From: GCA-002712045 sp028112705
GTDB taxonomy: Bacteria; Pseudomonadota; Alphaproteobacteria; Rhodobacterales; Rhodobacteraceae
DNA length: 61,700 nucleotides
Assembly (NCBI GenBank): GCA_028112705.1
Contig: JAOGYN010000013.1
Span: 1 to 61,700, forward strand
Direction of reading: 5' to 3'
Part shown: positions 8,439 through 16,443 of the stretch, piece after piece
How positions within the stretch are numbered: position 1 is the stretch's first letter
Layout: every line of letters starts with the position of its first letter
Made by a program: the position numbers and the translations under genes
Notes under the pieces: model-generated
Seen by the model: only the letters and a program-made list of their open reading frames with translations
The model's database searches: none
Told to the model about the DNA's origin: nothing

Positions 8439-9210
8439 TTAAAATCCCGGCTAATGAAGCTAAAGCCATCAATTCTGCAGCTTGTTGAGAAGCTCCTAAT
8501 ATATCGCCAGTTTGACCACCAATCTTTTTATATGCTGTAAAAAAGATTGGGAATGCCCCTAGACATGCGCAAAGTACTACTAATAATCCTAAAATACCTA
8601 CACTTACTAAGCACGCCAATGTACCAATTACAGCAGCGACGATTAAAGAAAATTGCGGTGGCTTTCCAACTGAAACGGATAACCCATCACTTCGGGCGTG
8701 TTGCATAAAAACCATTGCTCCTACCATTGGAACTCTACTTATAGCTCCTGCGGCAACTAAGGGCCAGAAAAGTGTCTCTATTTTTATGAGATCATTTATT
8801 GATGCATAACGGCCAATTATAACTAAAATTAATGCTATTGCCCCAAAACTACCTATTCGACTGTCTTTCATTATAGTAAGGATGCTATCTTTGTTTTTAC
8901 CACCCCAAAGACCGTCAGCAGCATCACTTAGTCCATCTTCATGCATTCCACCTGTTATGATTGCCATGGTTATTAGAGATAATATTGCACAAATCGAAAA
9001 TGGTAACCCAAAGAAATTAGCAATATTTGCTATTAAAGCTGCAAATGCCCCAATTAACGCACCAACCAAAGGGTATGCCCAAGTAGCTTGCTTTGCCCTT
9101 TCATCGACGTCTTGATGATCTAAGTTTATAGGAATTCTTGTTAATAAACTAAGTGCTATTAAGATGTCACTTAATCTCAGGTCAAAAATATTATTGTTGT
9201 ATTTATTCAT
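8428..9210 (-). CDS. cobS: Adenosylcobinamide-GDP ribazoletransferase (cobalamin synthase)
   Basis: A 260-residue integral membrane protein that joins adenosylcobinamide-GDP and alpha-ribazole in the last step of cobalamin assembly. The family signature GGMHEDGLSDAADGLWGG with following DSRIGSFGA is present, along with early LLTRIP and five to seven hydrophobic segments. A TTG four codons further upstream is possible, but the ATG at 9210 gives the more usual start. It diverges from cobT, so both nucleotide-loop genes probably share the short 9211-9297 intergenic region. No B12 riboswitch fits in that space. Confidence 0.92.
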   Translation of the reverse strand: MNKYNNNIFDLRLSDILIALSLLTRIPINLDHQDVDERAKQATWAYPLVGALIGAFAALIANIANFFGLPFSICAILSLITMAIITGGMHEDGLSDAADGLWGGKNKDSILTIMKDSRIGSFGAIALILVIIGRYASINDLIKIETLFWPLVAAGAISRVPMVGAMVFMQHARSDGLSVSVGKPPQFSLIVAAVIGTLACLVSVGILGLLVVLCACLGAFPIFFTAYKKIGGQTGDILGASQQAAELMALASLAGILIIN

Positions 9211-9297
9211 TTCAAAGTCCAAAAACGTAGTTTATTATCCGCTACTTTATATGTAATACGTATTGAATTTAACAATCAAGTAATCTGGATATAATAT

Positions 9298-10326
9298 ATG
9301 ATCAACAAAACAAACAACTCTATAAGTAAACAAGATATTTTAGAATTGATAGGTTCTGCTCCTAATCTAGATAAAGAGACTGTTAAAAGTGCAAGCGATA
9401 GAAATTCTTTACTCACTAAGCCCCCTGGTGCTCTTGGGCGTTTAGAAGAAATAGCAATATGGTACTGTGGCTGGAGGCAAGATGATAAAGCATCGATAAA
9501 TAATCCACAGGTGATAGTTTTTGCTGGAAATCATGGGGTTGCATCTCTGGGAGTTTCTGCTTTTCCGCAAGAGGTTACATCACAAATGGTTGTGAATTTC
9601 AAACATGAAGGTGCTGCTATTAATCAATTATGCAAAGTAGCTGGTGCTACCTTAAATGTGTATTCTTTGGAACTGGATAAGCCAACTAACGATTTTACAA
9701 AAGAGGCTGCACTTTCATCAGATGAATTTGAAACAGCGCTATTGGTTGGTTGGAACTCGGTAGATAACTCAACTGACTTATTAGTCGTTGGTGAAATGGG
9801 AATTGGAAACTCGACCTCTGCAGCTGCAGTGGCTTGTTCCTTATTTGGGGGTGATTCTGAAGATTGGGTTGGTCGAGGAACTGGGGTCACTGATGAAGGG
9901 CTATGCCTTAAGGCAAAAGTTGTGAGAGAGGGTATGAAAGCTAATGCGAGTGCCTTGTCTGATCCACTGGAAATTTTGAGATGTTTGGGGGGTAGGGAGA
10001 TGGTCGCAATGGTGGGTGCTATCTCTAGAGCTCGCTCTTTAAGAATCCCTGTGATTTTGGATGGTTTTATTTGTAGTGCTTCGGCGGCTGTGCTGGAGAA
10101 ATATAAATCTGGTTCGTTGGATCATTGTGTTGCTGGCCATTTGTCTTCTGAAGGTGCTCACTCAAAAATTTTAGAACAACTAAATAAGAAACCTTTGTTA
10201 GATTTGAATTTAAGGCTGGGTGAGGCGTCTGGTGGAGCATTAGCAATTAACATTATCAAATCTGCGCTTGCCTGTCATAGTGGAATGGCTACCTTCGAAG
10301 AAGCAGCTGTTTCAGAGAAAAGCTAG
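9298..10326 (+). CDS. cobT: Nicotinate-nucleotide--dimethylbenzimidazole phosphoribosyltransferase
   Basis: The 342-residue enzyme makes alpha-ribazole phosphate for the lower ligand of cobalamin. Visible motifs are PPGALGRLEEIA (substrate loop), FAGNHGV, GEMGIGNSTSAAAV, and the late LSSEGAHSKIL containing the catalytic glutamate. The length agrees with the family. It faces away from cobS and completes the lower-ligand part of cobalamin synthesis. A cobalamin supply matters here because the MttB-family methyltransferases in the window normally work with corrinoid proteins. Confidence 0.93.
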   Translation: MINKTNNSISKQDILELIGSAPNLDKETVKSASDRNSLLTKPPGALGRLEEIAIWYCGWRQDDKASINNPQVIVFAGNHGVASLGVSAFPQEVTSQMVVNFKHEGAAINQLCKVAGATLNVYSLELDKPTNDFTKEAALSSDEFETALLVGWNSVDNSTDLLVVGEMGIGNSTSAAAVACSLFGGDSEDWVGRGTGVTDEGLCLKAKVVREGMKANASALSDPLEILRCLGGREMVAMVGAISRARSLRIPVILDGFICSASAAVLEKYKSGSLDHCVAGHLSSEGAHSKILEQLNKKPLLDLNLRLGEASGGALAINIIKSALACHSGMATFEEAAVSEKS

Positions 10327-10393
10327 AATATCATGAGTAATAAGTTGATATGGATAAGTACCTAAAGGTACATTTATTTAAAATAAATTTTTA

Positions 10394-11059
10394 TTATTTA
10401 CTTTTATGAAGACCTTGAAGTTGAAGCTCAAAACCTTCTTGAATATGTTTTGTAAAAACTTCTAATGTCTCTGTTTTATCTCCAGTTTCTATAACATCGA
10501 CTAACTCCATATGATCACCGAGAGATTGCTTTAAATCCACATTCTCAATCGCTGCAAATATTGGGAACACATTGGCTTTGCCCCAAATCATATTGAACAT
10601 TTGAATAAGAAACCTATTGTCCGCAAGTTCAACAAACTTAAAATGAATGTTTCTATTAGCTTCGAAATAAGCTCTTGCCGTATGAACTTTTAAATCTTCT
10701 TCTTTAATGATTGTTTGCCGTAGTGCCTTTATATCCAGTGGGTTATTTGTACTGGCAAGTATACGAGCGCACTGCCCTTCTATAGCGGCTCTAGATTGAT
10801 AGAGTTCGCGGACTTCTTTATCGCCCATTTCATAAATTTTAAAACTTCCACGATTGGTAACTTCCAAAACACCTTCTTGTTCTAAACGCATTAGTGCTTC
10901 TCGAACAGGGGTTCGACTGATTTGCAATTCTGCAGCAAGTTTTTCTTGAATTAATCTATCTTCAGCTACTATATCTCTATTAACGATAGCATTTATGATT
11001 TGATCGTAGACTTGGTCTGCCAATCGCCGCCTTGCTGGTTGAATGCTTTTAAGTGCCAA
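10394..11059 (-). CDS. GntR-family regulator, FadR/FCD type; predicted regulator of the metabolosome regulon
   Basis: A 221-residue regulator. The N-terminal winged helix (residues about 10-78) has the GntR recognition segment SRTPVREALMRLEQEGVLEV. The rest is an all-helical FCD effector domain. FCD regulators sense small organic acids or related metabolites and bind palindromes with a GTATAC-like centre. Such palindromes occur in its own divergent intergenic region and in front of the glutamine-synthetase/BMC operon and the ABC importer operon. This makes it the likely repressor of all three and of itself. The effector is unknown but is probably the substrate or an intermediate of the pathway. 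Confidence 0.9.
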   Translation of the reverse strand: MALKSIQPARRRLADQVYDQIINAIVNRDIVAEDRLIQEKLAAELQISRTPVREALMRLEQEGVLEVTNRGSFKIYEMGDKEVRELYQSRAAIEGQCARILASTNNPLDIKALRQTIIKEEDLKVHTARAYFEANRNIHFKFVELADNRFLIQMFNMIWGKANVFPIFAAIENVDLKQSLGDHMELVDVIETGDKTETLEVFTKHIQEGFELQLQGLHKSK

Positions 11060-11102
11060 GGTTAACCTCTAATTTTTTTTCGTACTTGATTTATGTAGCG
11101 CC

Positions 11103-11169
11103 AAGTATACTTATTACAAATCGTATATCTTAATTCTTGTCATTGTACAATGCATACTGTATACAGTAT
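11103..11169. promoter_or_regulatory. GntR operator cluster between gntR and glxB
   Basis: Three palindromes lie in the 160-base divergent region. A perfect 16-mer ATACTGTATACAGTAT occupies 11154-11169, a perfect CATTGTACAATG 11141-11152, and AAGTATACTT 11103-11112. The 16-mer shares CTGTATACAGTATACA (11157-11172) exactly with the site before the ABC operon. The arrangement suits autoregulation plus control of glxBCD. Confidence 0.75.
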
Positions 11170-11219
11170 ACATAAATGAATAAGTGAATTAATTTTTCTT
11201 ACATTAAAGGGAGCAATTT

Positions 11220-12164
11220 ATGTGTGGGATCGCTGGTAGAATTTTGGGAGCTCCTGGGGCGGTGGGAAAAGATCTAGTAGATCTAATGGATGCCCAAGCA
11301 CACAGAGGTGCTGATAGTACTGGATTTGCAATCTATGGTATACCACGTGAAACAGGTTATGTCCTAAGAGGTATGGGTTTTTCACGTGATAAAGTGGATT
11401 CTGATCTCTCGAATTTTACTAATATTTTGCGTGATAATGGGTCTGATTTTTTAAAAGATCCAAAAATATTAATTGATTCTAATAAGCATTATTGTTTTAG
11501 GATGGAAATTTCTGATCCAAAAGATTTGTCAGCATGGATTGCTGATGCTGATTCTTTGGCGAATAGTATAGAAATCCAATCTTGTGGCCGGTCTCTCGAA
11601 ATTATAAAAGATACTGGTGGAGCATCAGCTGTAGCAGATAAACACAATGTCAGGGACATGATAGGTACACACGGCCTTGGGCATGCAAGGTTAGCTACTG
11701 AAAGTTCTGTTTTACCAAACGCAAGCCATCCCTTTTGGGCGAGACCATTTTCTGATGTTGCAATTGTTCATAATGGGCAAATAACAGATTACTTTACCTG
11801 GAAAGAAAAGCTGAAAAGAAAGGGTTACCGGTTTTTGACTGAAAATGATAGCGAGCTTATTGCTATTTGGGTTTCTGACCAAATGAAATCTGGTCTTTCG
11901 ATGGAACAAGCTTTAAAAAAATCACTAACGTCTATTGATGGCTGTTTTACTTATATGATTGCTAGTACAAATGAAATTGGGTTTGCTAAAGACAGGTTTG
12001 CACTAAAACCTTTGGTGGTTATTGATGAAAGCGGTAATCTGGCTGCTGCAACTGAAGAGCAAGCTGTAAGACGGATCTTTAAAGGTGAAAATGATGTTAT
12101 TAATTATGATGGTCCAAGTCTCACGGGTATTTGGGGTATTGGAAATAGGAGCCTTGCAGCATGA
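11220..12164 (+). CDS. glxB: GlxB/MgsA-type class II glutamine amidotransferase subunit
   Basis: A 314-residue N-terminal nucleophile amidotransferase with Cys2 exposed after Met removal (MCGIAG). HRGADSTGFAIYG near residue 28, GLGHARLATES near 152 and VHNGQI complete the glutaminase site, which releases ammonia from glutamine. In alphaproteobacteria this stand-alone subunit works with GlxC and GlxD as a split glutamate synthase. The homologous MgsABC set is N-methylglutamate synthase in methylamine use. The gene starts a tight three-gene operon just after the GntR operators and overlaps glxC by four bases. Confidence 0.88.
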   Translation: MCGIAGRILGAPGAVGKDLVDLMDAQAHRGADSTGFAIYGIPRETGYVLRGMGFSRDKVDSDLSNFTNILRDNGSDFLKDPKILIDSNKHYCFRMEISDPKDLSAWIADADSLANSIEIQSCGRSLEIIKDTGGASAVADKHNVRDMIGTHGLGHARLATESSVLPNASHPFWARPFSDVAIVHNGQITDYFTWKEKLKRKGYRFLTENDSELIAIWVSDQMKSGLSMEQALKKSLTSIDGCFTYMIASTNEIGFAKDRFALKPLVVIDESGNLAAATEEQAVRRIFKGENDVINYDGPSLTGIWGIGNRSLAA

Positions 12165-12853
12165 GCGAAGTAATCGTTGAGGTTGGGGATCGTCACATTC
12201 GTGAAATCAATGAAGAAATTCAAGATCTTTGTCTAAAAAATAAGAAAATCCGAATTATAAATACTTTATCACGGCATAATCTCGGTATTGGTTTACCGCC
12301 TAATTGTGAATTATGTTTTGAAGGAAGTGTTGGATATTTTTGTGGAGGTTTAAATACAGGTGCAAAATTATCAATAGAACGTAACGCTGGCTGGGCCTGT
12401 GGAGAGGGAATGTCTGATGGCATGATTACAGTTGGAGGTTATGCAGGCATGTCTGTCGGTGCGGCAATGATAGGTGGAACAATTCATGTTAAGGGTAACT
12501 CTGGGCCACGTTGTGGAGTAGCAATGAAAGGCGGTAATATCATTGTTGAGGGTAAGATAGGCTATCAATCTGGTTTTATGGCACATTCTGGTAAAATAAT
12601 TGCGCTAGGTGGAGCAGGAGATAGCTGTGCTGATGCTCTTTGGGCTGGAGAAGTATGGGTTGCTGGTCCTATCGATGGTTTGGGTGTGGATGTGAATGTT
12701 GTGGAACCAACTGCGGAGGAGGTTTCGGAAGTTGACGATATTTTGAAGCCTTTGGGTTTGCAAGATTCGTCGAGAGATTGGCGTAAGATGGTATCAGGCC
12801 AGCGCTTATGGTATTTTGAAAGTAGGGATGCAAATGCATGGCTCATGATTTAG
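12161..12853 (+). CDS. glxC: GlxC/MgsB-type glutamate synthase GXGXG-domain subunit
   Basis: The 230-residue protein corresponds to the C-terminal beta-helix (GXGXG) domain of glutamate synthase. Its repeated glycine-rich turns are typical: GSVGYFCGGLNTGAKLSIE, GGYAGMSVGAAMIGGTI, and GNSGPRCGVAMKGGNIIVEG. In the whole enzyme this domain is structural and helps shape the ammonia channel. It overlaps glxB by four bases and glxD by 16, so the three subunits should be made together. The last 50 residues (VDDILKPLGL...) form a short tail seen in stand-alone GlxC proteins. Confidence 0.87.
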   Translation: MSEVIVEVGDRHIREINEEIQDLCLKNKKIRIINTLSRHNLGIGLPPNCELCFEGSVGYFCGGLNTGAKLSIERNAGWACGEGMSDGMITVGGYAGMSVGAAMIGGTIHVKGNSGPRCGVAMKGGNIIVEGKIGYQSGFMAHSGKIIALGGAGDSCADALWAGEVWVAGPIDGLGVDVNVVEPTAEEVSEVDDILKPLGLQDSSRDWRKMVSGQRLWYFESRDANAWLMI

Positions 12854-14259
12854 ATAAACCTTATGAATATCCATTTGAGGTAGCTTCAGAAGATGAAATA
12901 AAATTTTCCAAAGGTGCAATTAAAGGACGTCCTGCGGGGGTCCCCTCTTCTTATGATGAGGGTGGTTCAACTCGTTGGACTCCGGACGCTATAGCGGAAG
13001 TTCACGCCTTGGCACAACTTGGACGTTATCAGGTTAGAGGCTATAATTCATTTAACAAACAATTACCTACATTTGATGATCTAACTTTTGTGCCAGCAAC
13101 TATGACACGTTTGCCTTTAGAGGGTTATCGCGAAAGTTGTGATTCCACTACGGTTTTAGGTGCGGGAAGAGGGTTAGTAGAGAAACCTTTAAAATTAAAA
13201 ATCCCTATTTATATTGCTTCAATGTCCTTTGGTGCATTGTCAGCAAATGCGAAAGCCTCTCTTGGCTACGGTGCTTCTAAAGTGGGTACAATGACATGCA
13301 CTGGGGAGGGTGGAATGCTGGAAGAAGAGCGTGCGGCCTCTCAAAGACTTTTGTATCAAATGTCTCCAGCAAGATATGGTGTTGATTTAGACCACCTTCG
13401 ACGGGCTGACGCTTTAGAGATTGTTGTTGGTCAAGGAGCAAAGCCAGGCACTGGAGGTCTATTGCTTGGCATGAAAGTAAGCCCAAGAGTTTCTAAAATG
13501 CGAACTTTACCTGAAGGTGTTGATCAAAGATCTACAATTAGGCATCCAGACTTTATGGGTGCAGATGACTTGTCGGTAAAAATAGAAGAATTAAGAATTG
13601 CCACTAATTACCAAGTTCCAATTTTTATTAAAATGGGTGCTACTAGACCTCGTTTTGATGTTGCTGTTGCTGCAAAAGCTGGTGCAGATGTTGTTGTTGT
13701 AGATGGTGCTGAAGGTGGCACTGGCGCGTCACCTGAAATGCTATTGAACCATACTGGCATTCCAACAATGAGCGCTATCCGTGCTGCAAGAGAAGCACTT
13801 GACGAATGTGGCATGTCTGGAAAAGTTGATTTAGTTGCTGCTGGAGGTATCAGAACAGGTGTAGATGCTGCAAAATGTTTAGCACTGGGCGCTGATGCTG
13901 TGATGATTGGCAATGGTGCAATGATTGCAATGGGTTGTAATTCACCAAGGTATGAAGATGATTATTTGGCGCTTGGAACTTCACCGGGTGCATGTCATCA
14001 TTGTCACACGGGCCTTTGTCCAGTTGGTATTGCCACGCAAGATGCAGAACTTGAGAAAAGAATGAATCCTCACGCTGGAGCGGAGCGAGTTGCTCGCTAC
14101 TTAACGGCCATGACGATGGAAATAACTGCTTTGGCGAAGGCCTGTGGTAAATCATCTGTTCACAATTTAGAAGTTGAGGATTTACGAGCTCTCTCTTTTC
14201 AAGCATCCGCTTTTACTGGAGTAAAGATGGCTGGGATAGATAGAGCATTTGACTGGTAG
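12838..14259 (+). CDS. glxD: GlxD/MgsC-type glutamate synthase FMN and Fe-S subunit
   Basis: The 473-residue protein is the FMN-binding synthase barrel of glutamate synthase. Motifs include SFGALSANAKASLGYGA, TGEGGM, KPGTGGLL, VVVDGAEGGTGASPE and AAGGIRTGVDAAKCLALGADAVMIG. Cys386, Cys389 and Cys394 (CHHCHTGLC) match the 3Fe-4S cluster ligands. With GlxB and GlxC it would aminate 2-oxoglutarate, or, as MgsC, add an amine to a glutamate skeleton. Its presence in a BMC regulon beside a gamma-glutamyl ligase-like gene suggests the pathway moves nitrogen from an amine to glutamate. Confidence 0.88.
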   Translation: MAHDLDKPYEYPFEVASEDEIKFSKGAIKGRPAGVPSSYDEGGSTRWTPDAIAEVHALAQLGRYQVRGYNSFNKQLPTFDDLTFVPATMTRLPLEGYRESCDSTTVLGAGRGLVEKPLKLKIPIYIASMSFGALSANAKASLGYGASKVGTMTCTGEGGMLEEERAASQRLLYQMSPARYGVDLDHLRRADALEIVVGQGAKPGTGGLLLGMKVSPRVSKMRTLPEGVDQRSTIRHPDFMGADDLSVKIEELRIATNYQVPIFIKMGATRPRFDVAVAAKAGADVVVVDGAEGGTGASPEMLLNHTGIPTMSAIRAAREALDECGMSGKVDLVAAGGIRTGVDAAKCLALGADAVMIGNGAMIAMGCNSPRYEDDYLALGTSPGACHHCHTGLCPVGIATQDAELEKRMNPHAGAERVARYLTAMTMEITALAKACGKSSVHNLEVEDLRALSFQASAFTGVKMAGIDRAFDW

Positions 14260-14313
14260 ATAATTTAAAAAATACTTTAACTTTTTTATATAAATTTTAA
14301 AACCTAAACTTCA

Positions 14314-15150
14314 CTATAATATATATCCTTCTCCAGACGCCCTCACTGTTAGGTCAGCTATTGCAACCCCTAAAGGTTGATTTATTGTGTACACAATCTG
14401 TTCGGCAAGATGTTCTGGGCTTAAAGCATAGTATTCGATATCGTTTGCATCACTATTTTTGGGTGGTAAAATTCCAGCATCGTAATCATCCATCATCTTT
14501 ATGTAATTCAGCGCATTTTGACCTAAGATGCCAACAATTGCATCCTCATTTATTATTCCTGCGCCCAATCCAGTCCCACGTACACCAGTTGGCTTGATTA
14601 TCGTGACTTTTATTTTTCCTTGAGATTCTACTCTTAGAGATTCTGAAAGAAAGTTCACAGCAGCTTTTGTCGCTCCGTATACACCTGCCCCTGCCACTGG
14701 ATAGTTTCCGTATATAGAGGATATATTTACTACATGACCACTTCCTTGCAAAATCATTTGATCGTATGCTGAAACAATGCCATTTAGCACACCTTTTATA
14801 TTAATATCGATACACTTATCCCAGGGTTTTGTTGCTTTTATGTGGTCTGCATAAAAAGCTAAAGGCATTGTGCCTGCATTATTTATTAATACATCAATTT
14901 GGCCAAATTTATTTTTTGTTTTAGCCATTAATTCCTGCATTTGGGCTAAACTAGTAACATCAGCTTCAACATCTAATAGATTTTTAGAATATAGGACAAA
15001 GTCATTTTTGGAATTTTTTAATTCAATTTTATTGTTGTCACATCTTACAACCATTGCCTCCAATTCTAAGCATTTTAAAGCCACAAGTCGTCCAAATCCA
15101 CTTGCTGCACCTGTAACAACAACAACTTTGTTTTTTAAGTGATTTTGCAT
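14314..15150 (-). CDS. Short-chain dehydrogenase/reductase
   Basis: A 278-residue SDR with the NAD(P) motif TGAASGFG near the N-terminus, NNAG, and the catalytic set Ser (VNISSIYGN) and YGATKAA. The reaction is oxidation of an alcohol or reduction of a carbonyl, substrate unknown. ATG 15150 is used because the fold starts directly after it (MQNHLKNKVVVVTGAASG). An upstream ATG at 15201 would add 17 atypical residues. It follows the FAD oxidase gene on the same strand and is convergent with glxD, placing it inside the predicted regulon. Confidence 0.85.
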   Translation of the reverse strand: MQNHLKNKVVVVTGAASGFGRLVALKCLELEAMVVRCDNNKIELKNSKNDFVLYSKNLLDVEADVTSLAQMQELMAKTKNKFGQIDVLINNAGTMPLAFYADHIKATKPWDKCIDINIKGVLNGIVSAYDQMILQGSGHVVNISSIYGNYPVAGAGVYGATKAAVNFLSESLRVESQGKIKVTIIKPTGVRGTGLGAGIINEDAIVGILGQNALNYIKMMDDYDAGILPPKNSDANDIEYYALSPEHLAEQIVYTINQPLGVAIADLTVRASGEGYIL

Positions 15151-15212
15151 TTTTAAAATATAACTCCTAAAAATAGTTAATTCAGCGAGCACTTCTTGCA
15201 TTATTAAAGACT

Positions 15213-16352
15213 TTACCTACCAGATGGGCTTTCTTTAGGGCTGAGTTTTTTACGTCCTGCTACCTTAAACCGATCTGCTGTTCCATAATCCCCCATTGCT
15301 ACACCGGAAACGAATTCACCAAAAATTGGACCATGTTTGAACAAGTGTCCTGAGCAACCACCTGCAAAAAGAACATTTTGATGTTCAGGATGCCAATCAA
15401 CAACGAAGTGGGTATCTGGCGTCATGATAATTTGATTAAATTTTGAATCTACCACCTTTTCGCCCTCTAATAATGGAAACCTATGTTTTATATAACTTTG
15501 GGTTCTTGCAAGAGCTTCTCGCCTGATTAATCTCTCATCATTATCTAAATCAATTTTTTCAGGGATTGCTATCATCGCTTTTATTCCTGAACCTTCACTA
15601 GAAGGAATGCCAAAAGAGTTTTGCCCATGATCAATCCAGCATGGCATCTTTTCTTTATCAAAGGCATCACTTCCATTAGGGGTTGATGTGTAAAAAACAG
15701 GTAACCCAATTATTGACGAAATTGGTTTAATTGTTTTTGGAAACATTTCTGACATCCAGGCTCCTGTTGAGATGACTATTACATCAGCCTCTAGGGGCTT
15801 GCCGTCTAGTAGAGGCTTTTCTGAAGCGTCAGTAGTTACGTGACCACGTTTAACAATACCTCCTGATTTTTTAAATAAATCAATGCCAGTAATTACGCAT
15901 CTGTGGGCCATGAGCATTCCTGCCTCAGGTTCGTAAAGAGCATACTTAATCTCAGGGACTCTAAATTGCGGAAACCTTGCTGCAATATCAGCTTTATCGA
16001 ATTTGTAGTAGGGTACGCCAACTTTATCAAATGTGGCGGCTGTAGCATCTTCCCAATCAGAGTGCCCTTCAGTTGCCAGAATGAGAGCGCCACATTCATA
16101 CATCAGATTTTGACCTGTTTCTGCCTGCATCTCTAGCCAACGCAGTCGACTTTCCCGTGCCCACCGTGTGTAAAACTCATCTTTACCAGAAATTGCACGG
16201 ATTACCCTATTATAATCTGAAGATGCTGCTCTAGCGTGGCCAGGTTCCCACCGATCGATGAGAGTCACTTGATTGCCACGTCTTTGCAGATCTAAAGCAG
16301 TCATTGTGCCAGCTATTCCGCCTCCCACTACAATAATATTGCTCATTGCCAT
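15213..16352 (-). CDS. FAD-dependent amine oxidase of the monomeric sarcosine oxidase (DAO) family
   Basis: A 379-residue protein with N-terminal FAD motif VVGGGIAGTMTALDLQRRG and the SSDYNRVIR segment typical of sarcosine/N-methyltryptophan oxidases, plus C-terminal TPDTHFVVDWHPEHQNV and GGCSGHLFKHGP. The family oxidises secondary amines to imines, releasing aldehydes. In classical MSOX and MTOX a Cys five residues before TPD binds FAD covalently. Here that position is Asn (NQIIMTPD), so flavin binding is probably non-covalent. The gene diverges from the glutamine-synthetase/BMC operon across an intergenic region holding a GntR site, so it is likely coregulated. It might act on an N-substituted glutamate, or feed an aldehyde to the shell. 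Confidence 0.83.
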   Translation of the reverse strand: MAMSNIIVVGGGIAGTMTALDLQRRGNQVTLIDRWEPGHARAASSDYNRVIRAISGKDEFYTRWARESRLRWLEMQAETGQNLMYECGALILATEGHSDWEDATAATFDKVGVPYYKFDKADIAARFPQFRVPEIKYALYEPEAGMLMAHRCVITGIDLFKKSGGIVKRGHVTTDASEKPLLDGKPLEADVIVISTGAWMSEMFPKTIKPISSIIGLPVFYTSTPNGSDAFDKEKMPCWIDHGQNSFGIPSSEGSGIKAMIAIPEKIDLDNDERLIRREALARTQSYIKHRFPLLEGEKVVDSKFNQIIMTPDTHFVVDWHPEHQNVLFAGGCSGHLFKHGPIFGEFVSGVAMGDYGTADRFKVAGRKKLSPKESPSGR

Positions 16353-16386
16353 TTAAAAAAAACCTTGCTATCCGTTGTACTTGTGA

Positions 16387-16402
16387 ATACTGTATACAGA
16401 AT
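16387..16402. promoter_or_regulatory. GntR operator between the amine oxidase and the BMC operon
   Basis: The sequence ATACTGTATACAGAAT differs at one base from the perfect 16-mer before glxB, and its central CTGTATACAG is a perfect palindrome. It lies in the 91-base divergent intergenic region, so it can control both the oxidase/SDR pair and the nine-gene BMC operon. Confidence 0.75.
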
Positions 16403-16443
16403 ACAGATAACTAGCAACAGAAACTTGTTACAAGGATAGCTAC

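Noticed and set aside
9211..9297. Cobalamin riboswitch between cobS and cobT
   Set aside because: The gap is under 90 bases with no B12-box-like sequence, too short for the element.
13608..13913. Ser/Pro/Ala-rich antisense ORF inside glxD
   Set aside because: A shadow of glxD codon usage; several similar antisense frames occur across real genes in the window.
14670..14680. GTATAC inside the SDR gene as an operator
   Set aside because: It lies in coding sequence and lacks the palindromic arms.
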